From contig JARLJU010000236.1 of the NCBI GenBank assembly GCA_031291055.1, forward strand, positions 248,001 to 312,000: a DNA stretch of 64,000 bases, written 5' to 3'. Below, piece by piece: positions 1 to 8,689 of this stretch (its first letter is position 1; each line of letters begins with the position of its first letter). Source of the DNA: Rudaea sp. (GTDB lineage: Bacteria > Pseudomonadota > Gammaproteobacteria > Xanthomonadales > Rhodanobacteraceae). A model generated the notes under the pieces. That model saw only the letters and a program-made list of their open reading frames with translations. It was not told the origin of the DNA and ran no database searches. A program made the translations under genes and the position numbers.

Positions 1-702
1 CACCTGGACGAAAGCCGCCCACATATCGTGGACCTGTTTACCCGGTTCCTTGCGGACGATGCGCGCAAGGCCGATGCGCTCTACATCCTCGGCGACCTGC
101 TCGAGAGCTGGGTCGGCGACGACGACGACAGCGCGCTCGCGCGGAACGTTGCTGCGGCCTTGCGCGCAGTGCGCGACAACGGCGTGCCGGTTTACTTCAT
201 GCACGGCAATCGCGACTTCCTGCTCGGCGCTGACTACGCCGCGCGCGCCGGGATGGAACTGCTGCGCGATCCGACGATCGTCGATCTGGACCAGCCCACG
301 CTGCTGATGCACGGCGACACCTTGTGCACGGACGATGTCGACTACCAGAAATTCCGTACCCTGGTGCGCGACGCGGGCTGGCAGCGGCAGTTTCTGGCAA
401 AGCCTCTGGCCGACCGGCGCGCCTTCGCGGCACAGGCCCGCGGCGAGAGCCGCAGGCACACGTCGGCTGCCAGCATGGAAATCATGGATGTGAACACGGC
501 AGCGGTCGAATCGGCGATGCGCCAGTACGGTGTACGCCGGCTGGTTCACGGGCACACCCATCGGCCGGCAACGCACCGATTGAATCTGGATGGCGAAGTC
601 GCCGAGCGCATCGTGCTCGGCGACTGGTATGAGCAGAGCAGCGTCCTGCAGATTGCACGCGTCCGCCATTTTCCTGAGGAACCCCCTCAGAATCACTCGT
701 AA
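1..702 (+). CDS. lpxH: UDP-2,3-diacylglucosamine diphosphatase LpxH, 5' end cut by the window
   Basis: Hydrolyses UDP-2,3-diacylglucosamine to lipid X and UMP in lipid A synthesis, at the inner face of the cytoplasmic membrane. The reading frame is open from base 1, where it reads HLDESRP. That is the continuation of the family's N-terminal SDLHL metal-binding motif, so only a few N-terminal residues are missing and the ATG-like codon at 28 is not the start. Calcineurin-like phosphoesterase motifs follow in order: GDLLE, HGNRDF, a HGD box and HGHTHRP, which together bind the two Mn ions. The gene ends at TAA 700-702. Family membership is firm from the motif series. Confidence 0.95.
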   Translation, partial: HLDESRPHIVDLFTRFLADDARKADALYILGDLLESWVGDDDDSALARNVAAALRAVRDNGVPVYFMHGNRDFLLGADYAARAGMELLRDPTIVDLDQPTLLMHGDTLCTDDVDYQKFRTLVRDAGWQRQFLAKPLADRRAFAAQARGESRRHTSAASMEIMDVNTAAVESAMRQYGVRRLVHGHTHRPATHRLNLDGEVAERIVLGDWYEQSSVLQIARVRHFPEEPPQNHS

Positions 703-839
703 AACGGAAATCCATTAGCCATCAAGTGGCGTATGATTGAAGAGGATTGGCAGTGCGCCTGTTTGAGCGTGCACGTGTATTTGCCCAGACCTCACCAGCC
801 GTGTCGCCAATCATTCGTCCTATCACAGAGGGAATGCAT

Positions 840-1754
840 ATGAAGCGTCCTATCACTCAGTTGTGCCTTTCTTTTCTACTCCTTCTCGCGCTATCGCCGA
901 TGGCGTTTGCGCAAGCTACCCGCACCTGGGTTTCCGGTGTTGGCGATGACGCCAATCCTTGCTCGCGCACCGCGCCATGCAAGACATGGGCAGGCGCAAT
1001 CTCCAAGACGGCGGCCGGTGGTGAAATGGATGCCCTGGATCCGGGCGGCTTCGGTGCTCTGACGATCACCAAAGCGATAACGCTCGACGGCGGTGGCGGC
1101 CAGGTGGCCAGCATTTTGGTTTCAGGCACAGACGGCATCGTGGTAAATGCTGGCGCGGGAGACACGATAATCTTGCGCAATTTGCGCCTCAACGGCATCA
1201 GTGGCACTGGCTCGGGTGGCCTTAACGGGATTACTTTTCTCGCGGGTCAGCAGCTAGTCGTCGAAAATTGCGAAATTTTCGGGTTCACTCAAAACGCCAT
1301 CAACGTGAACTTGAACCAGACAACCACTGCCAATGTCGTCGTGCACAACTCCAACTTCACGCTTATCGGCCAGAATGCGGCGAGCTTTACGAACTCAAAC
1401 ACGGGCAACGTATTCGGCTCGCTCAGCAATGTTGCGATTCGAGGGGCCGTGTCCGGCGTCACCACAAGCAGCGCGAACGTTTTCGTGGATATCAGCAATT
1501 CGACGGTCGCCCAAACCACGGGGTTCGGTTTGCACGCTGTCTTCGGCAGCATTTCGGCTGAAAACAATATGCTCACTGGCAATACTACGGCAGTACGGGC
1601 GGAGTCCAACGGCACGGTACGTTTGTCGAATAACGGCATCTACAACAACGTCACTGGAGTCAGGGCCGTAGGTTCCGTTCCGAGCGCGACTAATAATCGA
1701 AATGCTGGAAACACCGTAGCAGGCGCACCTAACGGTACTATTACAATTCAATAG
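840..1754 (+). CDS. secreted right-handed beta-helix protein, function unknown
   Basis: A protein of 304 residues with a clear signal peptide (MKRPITQL, a leucine-rich core, then AFAQA). I chose the ATG at 840, which has AGAGGG about seven bases upstream; an in-frame ATG at 834 and a TTG at 747 are weaker. The mature part opens with a Cys-containing segment (NPCSRTAPCKTW) and continues as short imperfect turns rich in N, G, V and I, such as VVENCEIFGF and LSNNGIYNNVTGV. This is the pattern of right-handed parallel beta-helices of the pectate-lyase superfamily. No catalytic residues are recognisable, so it may be a surface or matrix protein. Its second half is AT-richer than the neighbours (25 of 60 bases G or C at 1261-1320). 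Confidence 0.75.
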   Translation: MKRPITQLCLSFLLLLALSPMAFAQATRTWVSGVGDDANPCSRTAPCKTWAGAISKTAAGGEMDALDPGGFGALTITKAITLDGGGGQVASILVSGTDGIVVNAGAGDTIILRNLRLNGISGTGSGGLNGITFLAGQQLVVENCEIFGFTQNAINVNLNQTTTANVVVHNSNFTLIGQNAASFTNSNTGNVFGSLSNVAIRGAVSGVTTSSANVFVDISNSTVAQTTGFGLHAVFGSISAENNMLTGNTTAVRAESNGTVRLSNNGIYNNVTGVRAVGSVPSATNNRNAGNTVAGAPNGTITIQ

Positions 1755-1777
1755 TGATTTCTCTGCAGGATCGTATA

Positions 1778-1809
1778 CCACAGGCGCAGACTTCGTTCTG
1801 CGTCTGTGG
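1778..1809. terminator. hairpin between convergent genes
   Basis: A 13-bp inverted repeat (arms 1778-1790 and 1797-1809, loop CTTCGT) is perfect except for one pair that would be a G-U wobble in plus-strand RNA. It sits between the ends of the beta-helix gene (+) and the secreted-protein gene (-), so it may end both transcripts. There is no T-tract on either side, so an intrinsic terminator is only suggested. Confidence 0.5.
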
Positions 1810-1831
1810 TGATTGCTACAAAGCAGCGTAC

Positions 1832-3208
1832 TTACTTGGCCATGACTTTCTGCGGGCCGGTGAGCTGTTGTTTGTGGCCGTCGTTGTAGATCAGGCCGAT
1901 GTAGTACCAATAGGTCTTGCCTGAAGCAGCAGTGTTGTCTCGCCATTGGTAGGTTGAGCCAGTGTTGTCATGTTTCTTCACCGTTACGGACTGCCGGTTC
2001 AACAACACGAATGGGCCGTCTGCATCCGGCGCGCGGAAAATCTGGTATCCGTGCAACGCGGCTTCGTTCATTACCGACCATTTGAGCAGTGGGCCATCAC
2101 CTGCCGGCGGCGAATCATCGACAGTCTGCACAGCACTCTTGATCGCTTTGCCGATATCAGTGGCGGCGGCAGGTGCGCTGGATTGCGCTTTGTCCTTGCT
2201 GTTTCCCTGCATGAGTTCGGCCGCATCGAGCTTCTCGATATGCGTGTCCTTGGCTAGGAAAAGCCCATGGACAGCGATCAGCATGCGTTGGGAATATTCC
2301 GGCAAGCTCAGCCACACCTTGCCCACAACGGACCCGACAGTCTGATCGTCGGAGACACGTAGACGGAGCATGCGACAACCAGTCGCTACTGGCACGCAAG
2401 GTTCAATGGAGGTGCTGCCGCGCAGATTCTCAAGTTCGATATGGCCAATCGCAAAGTCTTTGCCGCTCTTGCTGGTCAGGCGGATCAACTGCTCGTTACG
2501 ACTGCCGACCCGCATCACACCCAAGTCGAATGGGTTGTTGGCAGGAACTACCTCGCCATGAATATCGGCTTGCACACCGACCCAGACTTCCTTCTGCACT
2601 GCGGCTGTGGTCGTCAACTTGACGTAATCACCTTGGTAACCCCACGGTGCGTCGGCACGGATTTTCAAGCCGATGCTGCGCCCGTCGGCGCTGATCTGCG
2701 CATCGACATAGGCAGGCTTGCTCTCGATCTTTTCGATGCGGAAACCGGCTACGTCGTGGCTGGTCAGATCAACCTTCCTTGTCTTCAGCTCGGCACCCAG
2801 ATTCACGACGCCGAAATCTGCAATCGGTCGACCCTGATCGAGTACGGACACAGCAAAGCCACGGGCCACAACGGTGCGTGCCTCGTGACCAGTTTCATCG
2901 CTATGAAAGTGGAAGATATGCCGACTTGTGCCGCTATCGTTGCCAGTATTGACCAGGGCTTTCAGGTAGGTCTTCGCATGTGGAGAGATCACTGCACTGG
3001 TCGGTTCGATCAAATCATCAGGGCGAGTTGCCTGGAAGGCCGATACGCGAATCGGTGTATCGCCTGAATTGATAAAGGTGAACTCGCACTCAGCACGATT
3101 GAACGCGTAGGTTTCACCGAAATCGCAATCTTCGGTTTCCAGCAGACTCGCGGCTGTTGCGGTGCCCATGCCCAGACATGCGAGAAAGAGAGCAGCAGCA
3201 AACCTCAT
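1832..3208 (-). CDS. secreted multi-domain protein with Ig-like folds, function unknown
   Basis: A protein of 458 residues. The start at 3208 gives MRFAAALFLACLGMGTATA, a good signal peptide. A longer reading to 3262 would begin inside the terminator at 3219-3253 and is rejected. The first part (CDFGETYAFNRAECEFTFINSGDTPIRV) resembles the ASH/DUF1573 type of Ig-like domain that begins with a DFG motif. A second similar unit starts near FGVVNLGAELKTRKV and a third near FDLGVMRVGSRNEQLIRLTS. The C-terminal 90 residues look like a fibronectin-III-type domain (LLKWSVMNEAALHGYQIFRA). The protein is probably periplasmic or surface-exposed. It is the last of three minus-strand exported genes. Domain assignments are by pattern only. 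Confidence 0.65.
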   Translation of the reverse strand: MRFAAALFLACLGMGTATAASLLETEDCDFGETYAFNRAECEFTFINSGDTPIRVSAFQATRPDDLIEPTSAVISPHAKTYLKALVNTGNDSGTSRHIFHFHSDETGHEARTVVARGFAVSVLDQGRPIADFGVVNLGAELKTRKVDLTSHDVAGFRIEKIESKPAYVDAQISADGRSIGLKIRADAPWGYQGDYVKLTTTAAVQKEVWVGVQADIHGEVVPANNPFDLGVMRVGSRNEQLIRLTSKSGKDFAIGHIELENLRGSTSIEPCVPVATGCRMLRLRVSDDQTVGSVVGKVWLSLPEYSQRMLIAVHGLFLAKDTHIEKLDAAELMQGNSKDKAQSSAPAAATDIGKAIKSAVQTVDDSPPAGDGPLLKWSVMNEAALHGYQIFRAPDADGPFVLLNRQSVTVKKHDNTGSTYQWRDNTAASGKTYWYYIGLIYNDGHKQQLTGPQKVMAK

Positions 3209-3218
3209 AGACAACTCC

Positions 3219-3253
3219 AAAAAAAAACCCACCCAGCGAAGGGTGGGTTTTTT
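3219..3253 (-). terminator. intrinsic terminator
   Basis: A perfect 7-bp stem CCCACCC/GGGTGGG (3228-3234 and 3241-3247) with loop AGCGAA is flanked by an A-run (3219-3227) and a T-run (3248-3253). It can therefore terminate on either strand. It follows the end of the 3269-3760 gene by 15 bases on the minus strand. The gene that starts at 3208 therefore probably has its own promoter or depends on read-through. Confidence 0.8.
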
Positions 3254-3268
3254 GTGAAACAAGAACGC

Positions 3269-3760
3269 TTACTGTACGGAAAAGTTCTGCAGCTTGACCG
3301 GCAGCGTGCCGCCAACGGTCAGGTTGTAATTACCGCACCCAGGGCTCTCAGCGTTCAGGTCTGAGATGAAAATAAATGTCGTGCCTGCTGCAGGCTGCGT
3401 CGTCGGCGTGTCTGGACCCACGGTCTGTGTGTTGTTTGTATCGTCTACCGTACAGGCAGACAGCGAGCTGCACGCGCCAGTAGTGTAGGCCAATTCCGGA
3501 TTGAAGCCGGTAGTCGAGCTGACAACACCGATAGTAATGTTCGCGCTATTACCAACGTTCAATTGAACTACAGACGTACCGGCACCATTTGGAACGTCAC
3601 CACCTGAGCAAAAGCTCGTAAGAGCGAGATTTTTGCCGCAAGTATTTCCAGCAAACGAGCCCGTGGCAGTCAGTGTAGTGTCGTTAGTGCATTGGGCAAA
3701 TACCGAACTGGCAAGTAAACATCCAGCAACGAGAGCAAGGGCACTATGGGAAGCTTTCAT
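3269..3760 (-). CDS. small secreted Cys-containing protein, unknown
   Basis: A protein of 163 residues with a signal peptide ending ASSVFAQ and a strong ribosome binding site (AGGAGA, eight bases before the ATG at 3760). The mature protein is rich in T, S, N and G and has several cysteines (CTNDTT, NTCGKN, SFCSGG, GACSS, SACTV, GCGNY) that could pair in the periplasm. The tail LPVKLQNFSVQ matches a short ending often seen in secreted beta-sandwich proteins with sorting tails, but no membrane anchor follows. It lies 20 bases after the 3781-4566 gene and is probably co-transcribed with it. I do not recognise the family. Confidence 0.65.
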   Translation of the reverse strand: MKASHSALALVAGCLLASSVFAQCTNDTTLTATGSFAGNTCGKNLALTSFCSGGDVPNGAGTSVVQLNVGNSANITIGVVSSTTGFNPELAYTTGACSSLSACTVDDTNNTQTVGPDTPTTQPAAGTTFIFISDLNAESPGCGNYNLTVGGTLPVKLQNFSVQ

Positions 3761-3780
3761 CGTTTTAATCTCCTAAAATT

Positions 3781-4566
3781 TTACTGGCCAATAAATGTTT
3801 GACGCCGTGAATCGAACTCATCAACAATCAACGCCTGTCCGGCCACGTCCGCCCTGAAATTGGTCGAAGTTCCAAACAACCCGAGATTAATCTGCTTTAC
3901 GCCACTCCATCCAGTGTCGGTCATAGTAACGGAACCGGTCGGATTAGTGTCGTTGAAAGTCGAATTGTCAGCGGCAGCATCCAGCACCCAGTAACGGAAC
4001 GTACCTGCGGTCGAGTTCAGATCGAATTCAACGCGATAGTTGCCGGCGACGGTAGCTGTCGGAAACACTGCATTGACGATCTTTTGGTTACCGGGTGAGC
4101 CAGTATCACCGACTATAAAACGAAGACTAGGAGTAGTGCCCCCGACAAGATTGATGATGACCTCTTCGGCGCCCGCGCCTGTCGGCGGAGTCGTCGCCAA
4201 CGCACTAAAAAGGCGTGACTGGCGATTGGCCACAGTAAGCCCCGTCAAGCCCGCCAAATTTATATAAAACCGCGCGCGATAACGCGGTTCATTTTGTGGC
4301 GAGCCATCGGTAACGAAACCCTTGGTATTCGAAGCTGCGCCAGCATTGATAGCAATACTCAGCGCACAACTAGTATTGTCCAGACCGGGCGTTACACTTC
4401 CGAAAGTTGCAGAAGTTACCGTCTGCGAAGTCCACGCTCCGCCACCGCCGGGAGTATTCGTCGCGGCTGGAATCGTCGGGCAAGTCGCAAACGCACTTCC
4501 CGCCATTCCAAGACCAGCCAACCCCAGTACTGCAACCGCAAGCGCCTTCATCTTGAACGATTTCAT
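3781..4566 (-). CDS. secreted beta-rich protein, unknown
   Basis: A protein of 261 residues. The frame extends upstream to 4632, but GGAGAG lies just before the twin ATGs at 4569 and 4566, and MKSFKMKALAVAVLGLAGLG followed by AGSAFAT is a clean signal peptide. The mature region is rich in T, G, N and V. It has segments such as RYRARFYINLAGL, LRFIVGDTG, NYRVEFDLNSTAGTFRYWVLD and IVDEFDSRR, which suggest a concanavalin/LamG-like beta-sandwich. No catalytic motif is visible. It is the first gene of the minus-strand exported set (4566 to 1832), and its function is unknown. Confidence 0.65.
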   Translation of the reverse strand: MKSFKMKALAVAVLGLAGLGMAGSAFATCPTIPAATNTPGGGGAWTSQTVTSATFGSVTPGLDNTSCALSIAINAGAASNTKGFVTDGSPQNEPRYRARFYINLAGLTGLTVANRQSRLFSALATTPPTGAGAEEVIINLVGGTTPSLRFIVGDTGSPGNQKIVNAVFPTATVAGNYRVEFDLNSTAGTFRYWVLDAAADNSTFNDTNPTGSVTMTDTGWSGVKQINLGLFGTSTNFRADVAGQALIVDEFDSRRQTFIGQ

Positions 4567-4916
4567 CATATCTCTCCGAAATGAATCGGGTGTGGGCCGC
4601 TGCCCCTTCCCCGCGTAACCAGACCACATCACCCGAACGCGCTGAGTCTAGTGGAGTTAGCCGAGCCGCGTCAACAGCTTAGACGCCGCTCTTGAGACTC
4701 CAGTCACACCAGCCATCGGACCCTGATTTGCATGCCCGCATGGGCACTCCCTACCCTTAACGGATCGGAGCGAAGAAACTGGACACTTGGCGAAGAGTAA
4801 AGGGCCGCGAAGTCTTTCCCATGCGCGCCAGGCTTGTCGGAAACAGTGGATCCTTGCATTGACAGGCCTTTCCTGCGCCCCGGACAATCCGGGACCCCCT
4901 CCTCCCGGCCTCTTGC

Positions 4917-5654
4917 GTGCCCCGTAGCGAACCGACCAATGCGCGCCTGCTGGCCGTGATGCCCGCCCGCAACGAAGCGGCCACCGTGGCTGAGGTCGTG
5001 CGCGGCGTTCTTGCCTGCGTCGGCTGCGACGTGCTGGTCGTCAGCGACGCCAGCACCGACGATACGAGCGAACTGGCTCGTCGGGCGGGGGCGACGGTCA
5101 TTGACCTGCCCTGCCGCCTCGGCGCCTGGGGCGCGACCCAGACCGGCATGCGCTACGCCCAGCGCAACCGTTATCATGCCGTGCTGACGCTGGATGCCGA
5201 CGGCCAGCACCGCCCTGCGGAGTTGCCGGAGCTGCTGGCCGAGCAACGACGCAGCAGGGCCAATGTCGTCATCGGCACGTACGCCCAGCGCCTGAGTCCG
5301 GCCAAGCGCCTGGCATGGCGCTATTTCCACCTGCTGACGGGCATCGGCGTGCAGGATTTCACCTCGGGTCTGCGCGTCTACGACCGCCGCGCGGTGCGTG
5401 CACTGGCTTCGCGCGAAGCGAGCCTGCTCGATTATCAGGATCTTGGAGTATTGATGCTGCTGCGCAAGAAAGGACTCACCCTGCACGAAGTGCCTACGGT
5501 CATGTCGCCGCGCTGTCAGGGCGGCTCGAGGGTGTTCTCGTCATGGCGCATGGTGACGCGTTACATGCTGCATACCACGGTGCTGTGTTTCGCCCAACTG
5601 GGTGTGCGGCCACGCATAGCGCCGCGCGCCGCACGTGCCGGAGCGGCGGCATGA
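4917..5654 (+). CDS. family 2 glycosyltransferase, DPM1-like (polyprenyl-phosphate sugar transferase type)
   Basis: Likely transfers a nucleotide-activated sugar to polyprenyl phosphate at the cytoplasmic face of the membrane. The 245-residue GT-A domain shows the opening VMPARNEAATV, the DASTDDTSELA nucleotide-binding stretch and the metal-binding LTLDADGQH. A C-terminal RVFSSWRMVTRYMLHT helix is typical of this subgroup. The start is GTG at 4917. The frame is closed by a stop at 4860-4862 and no other start codon lies between; an internal ATG at 4959 would remove part of the first strand. The gene overlaps the next one by ATGA (5651-5654), so the two are translationally coupled. Sugar and acceptor are not known. 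Confidence 0.85.
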   Translation: MPRSEPTNARLLAVMPARNEAATVAEVVRGVLACVGCDVLVVSDASTDDTSELARRAGATVIDLPCRLGAWGATQTGMRYAQRNRYHAVLTLDADGQHRPAELPELLAEQRRSRANVVIGTYAQRLSPAKRLAWRYFHLLTGIGVQDFTSGLRVYDRRAVRALASREASLLDYQDLGVLMLLRKKGLTLHEVPTVMSPRCQGGSRVFSSWRMVTRYMLHTTVLCFAQLGVRPRIAPRAARAGAAA

Positions 5655-6058
5655 CCGCACAGATTACCGCTGGCGTTATCGGCGTGCTGCTCGCTGGCGC
5701 GATCCTGTACCTGGTACGCCGCGATCACCTGCACGGCAGCTATGCGCTGTGGTGGCTGGCTATCGCCGCCGTGATCCTGCTGCTGGGCGCGTTTCCGCCG
5801 ATCATCGACTGGCTCGGCCGTGCCATCGGCATCTACTACCCGCCGGTACTGCCGATCATCGTCGGCATCGGCATGATCCTGATCCGCATGTTGAAGATGG
5901 ATATCGACCGGTCGCAACAGGAACGCCAGTTGCGCCGGTTGACGCAGAAGCTGGCAATCCTGGAACAGGAAATCGGCGCGGCACGGCGTGCGAATTCAAC
6001 TGTACCGGGATCCACTGCGGCAGCCGCCGAGACGCCACGGGTTGCCGAACGGCGCTGA
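5651..6058 (+). CDS. DUF2304 membrane protein, partner of the upstream glycosyltransferase
   Basis: A protein of 135 residues with three hydrophobic segments (about 5-21, 31-48 and 61-80), then a charged coiled-coil-like stretch (MDIDRSQQERQLRRLTQKLAILEQEI) and a low-complexity tail. This is the DUF2304 layout, and DUF2304 proteins commonly sit next to DPM1-like GT2 enzymes. The ATGA overlap with the upstream gene supports a complex or coupled expression. The start ATG at 5651 was chosen over longer in-frame readings, which would run through the GT2 gene. It may anchor the transferase or help flip the lipid-linked sugar; that part is inference. Confidence 0.8.
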   Translation: MTAQITAGVIGVLLAGAILYLVRRDHLHGSYALWWLAIAAVILLLGAFPPIIDWLGRAIGIYYPPVLPIIVGIGMILIRMLKMDIDRSQQERQLRRLTQKLAILEQEIGAARRANSTVPGSTAAAAETPRVAERR

Positions 6059-6135
6059 CGAGAATCCTTTCTCCCCAAGCAGCCTCGAACGTAGAGGGCT
6101 TGATCCAGAGCTGCGGTGCTGACTGATTCAAAAAA

Positions 6136-7359
6136 ATGCGCATTCTCCACATCGGCAAATTTTTTCCGCCGCATCCGGGCGGCATCGAACGCACCAGCGC
6201 CGATCTATGTGCAGCATTGGCTGCGCGCGGAGTTTCCGTCGCCATGCTCGCGCATGCGCAACCGGGTACGCGTTGCAGTCACCGGGTCCGCACCGATGAG
6301 GTTGAAGTCACGCTCGCGGCGTGCCATGGGCAATGGCTGTACGCTCCGGTCAGTCCGACGTTTCCGTGGCAGCTCAAGCAAACGATTCAGCGCTTTCGTC
6401 CGGATCTGCTGCACCTGCATCTGCCGAACACCTCGGCGTTCTGGGCCCTGATGCTGCCGTCGGCGCGGCGCGTGCCGTGGGTAGTGCACTGGCATGCCGA
6501 CATACCGCTGGACAGCCGCCATGCCGGATTGCGCCTGGCCTACCGTCTTTACCGGCCCTGGGAACAGGCCATGCTGCGACGCGCGCGTGCCGTGATCGCG
6601 ACCTCGGCGCCGTATCGGGATTCCAGTCCAGCGTTGGCGCCGTGGCGCGACAAGACACGGGTGATTCCGCTCGGGTTGCCGCCAGTTCCGTCAGATAACG
6701 CAGATGCCGTAGATTCCACAAGTATAAAATGGCCAAGTGACGGCGTGCGCCTGCTTGCCGTCGGCCGACTGAGCTATTTCAAGGGCTTCGACGTGCTCCT
6801 GCGCGCCGTGGCCCAGGTGCCGGCAATCAGCCTGGTGCTGATCGGCGACGGCGAATGCGGAAACGATCTGCGCCGGCTGGCGCGCGAGCTGGGCATCGAT
6901 GCGCGGGTGAAGTTTGCCGGCCGCATCGACATGGATCCCGCCGGCACCGCGACGCTCGCTGCGGCCTACGCCGCTGCCGAAATCTTTTGTCTGCCTTCGA
7001 CCGAACGCGCCGAATCGTTCGGTTTGGTATTGCTCGAGGCCATGCGTGCGGGCTTGCCGACGGTCGCCAGCGACATTTCCGGTTCGGGGGTCGGCTACGT
7101 CGTCCGCGACGGTGAATCCGGCCTGCTTGTTCCGCCAGGGGATGTCGCAGCGCTGGCTGCGGCTTTGCGCCGGCTCGCCGACGACGCCGGATTGCGCCGA
7201 CGCCTGGGCGTTTCCGGCGCGCGGTGCTGGCGCGAGGAATTCACGCTGGATCGGGCGGCCGAGCGGACGCTGGCCTTGTACCGGGAGTTGCTGGAGCCCA
7301 CTGCGCGTCCCGGCAAAGCATCACCAGCAGCGTCATTGTCGCCGGGGTCAGATGCATGA
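6136..7359 (+). CDS. family 4 (group 1) glycosyltransferase
   Basis: A protein of 407 residues with the two Rossmann domains of GT-B enzymes. The N-terminus MRILHIGKFFPPHPGGIER carries the acceptor-side glycine motif. HLHLPNTSAFW and VHWHADIP lie mid-domain. The donor domain begins near LLAVGRLSYFKGFDVLL and has the EX7E-type segment STERAESFGLVLLEAMRAGLP. It probably adds a sugar to a lipid-linked glycan begun by the GT2/DUF2304 pair 78 bases upstream. Its last 119 bases overlap the end of the convergent membrane gene. The tail after about residue 385 is low-complexity and may be dispensable. Confidence 0.88.
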   Translation: MRILHIGKFFPPHPGGIERTSADLCAALAARGVSVAMLAHAQPGTRCSHRVRTDEVEVTLAACHGQWLYAPVSPTFPWQLKQTIQRFRPDLLHLHLPNTSAFWALMLPSARRVPWVVHWHADIPLDSRHAGLRLAYRLYRPWEQAMLRRARAVIATSAPYRDSSPALAPWRDKTRVIPLGLPPVPSDNADAVDSTSIKWPSDGVRLLAVGRLSYFKGFDVLLRAVAQVPAISLVLIGDGECGNDLRRLARELGIDARVKFAGRIDMDPAGTATLAAAYAAAEIFCLPSTERAESFGLVLLEAMRAGLPTVASDISGSGVGYVVRDGESGLLVPPGDVAALAAALRRLADDAGLRRRLGVSGARCWREEFTLDRAAERTLALYRELLEPTARPGKASPAASLSPGSDA

Positions 7360-8689
7360 CCAGCCGATTGATCGCAGTGAAGCTTTCGGCCCATCGCGCC
7401 GCGTCGGTGAACAGGAACAGGAACAGCAGAAATCCGAAACCGGCAAGCAGCAGCGCACCCAGCAGGCGCAGCGATTCCTGCGTACGCAATTCGCTCCAGC
7501 GCCAGACCACGATCATTGGCGCCAGCCACCAGAGCAGATGCCAGTTGGGCTGCGAGAACAAGCTGTACAGCACGCCGTCGAAGGCTGCGCCGTGCCAGGC
7601 GATCGCCAACCGGCCGATCACTGGAACATCGATCGCGTTCATGCCGATATCTACCCAGCCCAGCCCGAACAAGGGCAGCGAAAGCCTGCCGATGACGATG
7701 CAGAAGACGATCACCGCGAGCATTCCCGCGGCGACATAGCGGCGCCAGCGCCGCGGCAACATGCCGAACGCAGCCACGCCGGCGAACAACAGCAGCCAGA
7801 CTGCGCCTTCAAGCTTCAGCAACGGCAGCAGCAGGGCGCAGATCGCGGCAATGGCCAGCTGGCTGCGCTCGCGCCGCTGCTGCCAGCGCATCCACGCCAA
7901 CACGCCGAAACCGAATACCGTGGCAACCCACAGATCGGCATAACCGGCCAGGGCCACGTGCACCATCACCAGTGGCAGCGAGCCCAGGAAGTAGACGAAC
8001 GCGAGTGCGCGTACGCGACTGATTCCCAGCGCGCGCCACTGACCGTAGTGGCCGAGCAGCAGTCCCAGCCACAGCGCAAACCATGGCAGATTGATCAAGG
8101 GCTCGATCCAGCCCCCGACTGCGCTCGCGAACCACACTTGGATCCAGCCCAGCGCCGCCGGATAACTCCACGCGATGCCCGTGTAGTCCGCCGTCGCCGG
8201 ATGCTGCAGCCAGTCGCGCATCGACACGAAGGGCTGGTAATGGCCCAGCAGGAACCAGGCCTTGGATTTCACCGCCCAGGCATCCCAGGCGTCCCAGGGA
8301 AAGGTCGGCCGCAACAGGATCTCGCGCAACGCGATGCCGCCACGCCAGACCAGCGATGCGAGTGCAAGCGCCAGGAAGACGTTTGTCCATTTATCCACTT
8401 TGTCGCGATTATCCGGTACCGGTGCGGGCCGCGGCGCGCGCCGCCAGGCCACAATCCCCGCGATCACCGCGAACAGTGCCAGCCACCACCCGGCATGTAT
8501 CCACGCATTTGCGGTATCGGCGCGCGCGAAAGATGCGGTGGCTGCGGCGGCGAGCAGCAATCCGGAAACGATGCCGTAGCCGAGCGCGGCAGCCAGCCAG
8601 CCCGGACCGCGCGCGGGATTGAGCGCGAGCCACGCCAACGTGCCCGCTGCCGACGGCAGCAGCCAGGCGAGCAGCAGCGCCAGGGTCAT
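7241..8689 (-). CDS. polytopic membrane protein, possibly a GT-C type glycosyltransferase
   Basis: A protein of 482 residues, almost wholly hydrophobic, with roughly ten or more membrane spans starting MTLALLLAWLL. A first large loop carries PWDAWDAWAVKSKAWFL. Acidic residues in the first outer loop of a many-spanning protein are typical of GT-C enzymes that use polyprenyl-phosphate sugars. That would fit the DPM1-like gene at 4917, but it is inference. The start overlaps the stop of the preceding gene by ATGA (8686-8689). The C-terminal proline-rich tail is encoded antisense to the end of the GT4 gene. Confidence 0.7.
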   Translation of the reverse strand: MTLALLLAWLLPSAAGTLAWLALNPARGPGWLAAALGYGIVSGLLLAAAATASFARADTANAWIHAGWWLALFAVIAGIVAWRRAPRPAPVPDNRDKVDKWTNVFLALALASLVWRGGIALREILLRPTFPWDAWDAWAVKSKAWFLLGHYQPFVSMRDWLQHPATADYTGIAWSYPAALGWIQVWFASAVGGWIEPLINLPWFALWLGLLLGHYGQWRALGISRVRALAFVYFLGSLPLVMVHVALAGYADLWVATVFGFGVLAWMRWQQRRERSQLAIAAICALLLPLLKLEGAVWLLLFAGVAAFGMLPRRWRRYVAAGMLAVIVFCIVIGRLSLPLFGLGWVDIGMNAIDVPVIGRLAIAWHGAAFDGVLYSLFSQPNWHLLWWLAPMIVVWRWSELRTQESLRLLGALLLAGFGFLLFLFLFTDAARWAESFTAINRLVMHLTPATMTLLVMLCRDAQWAPATPGTRPASARPPDPA

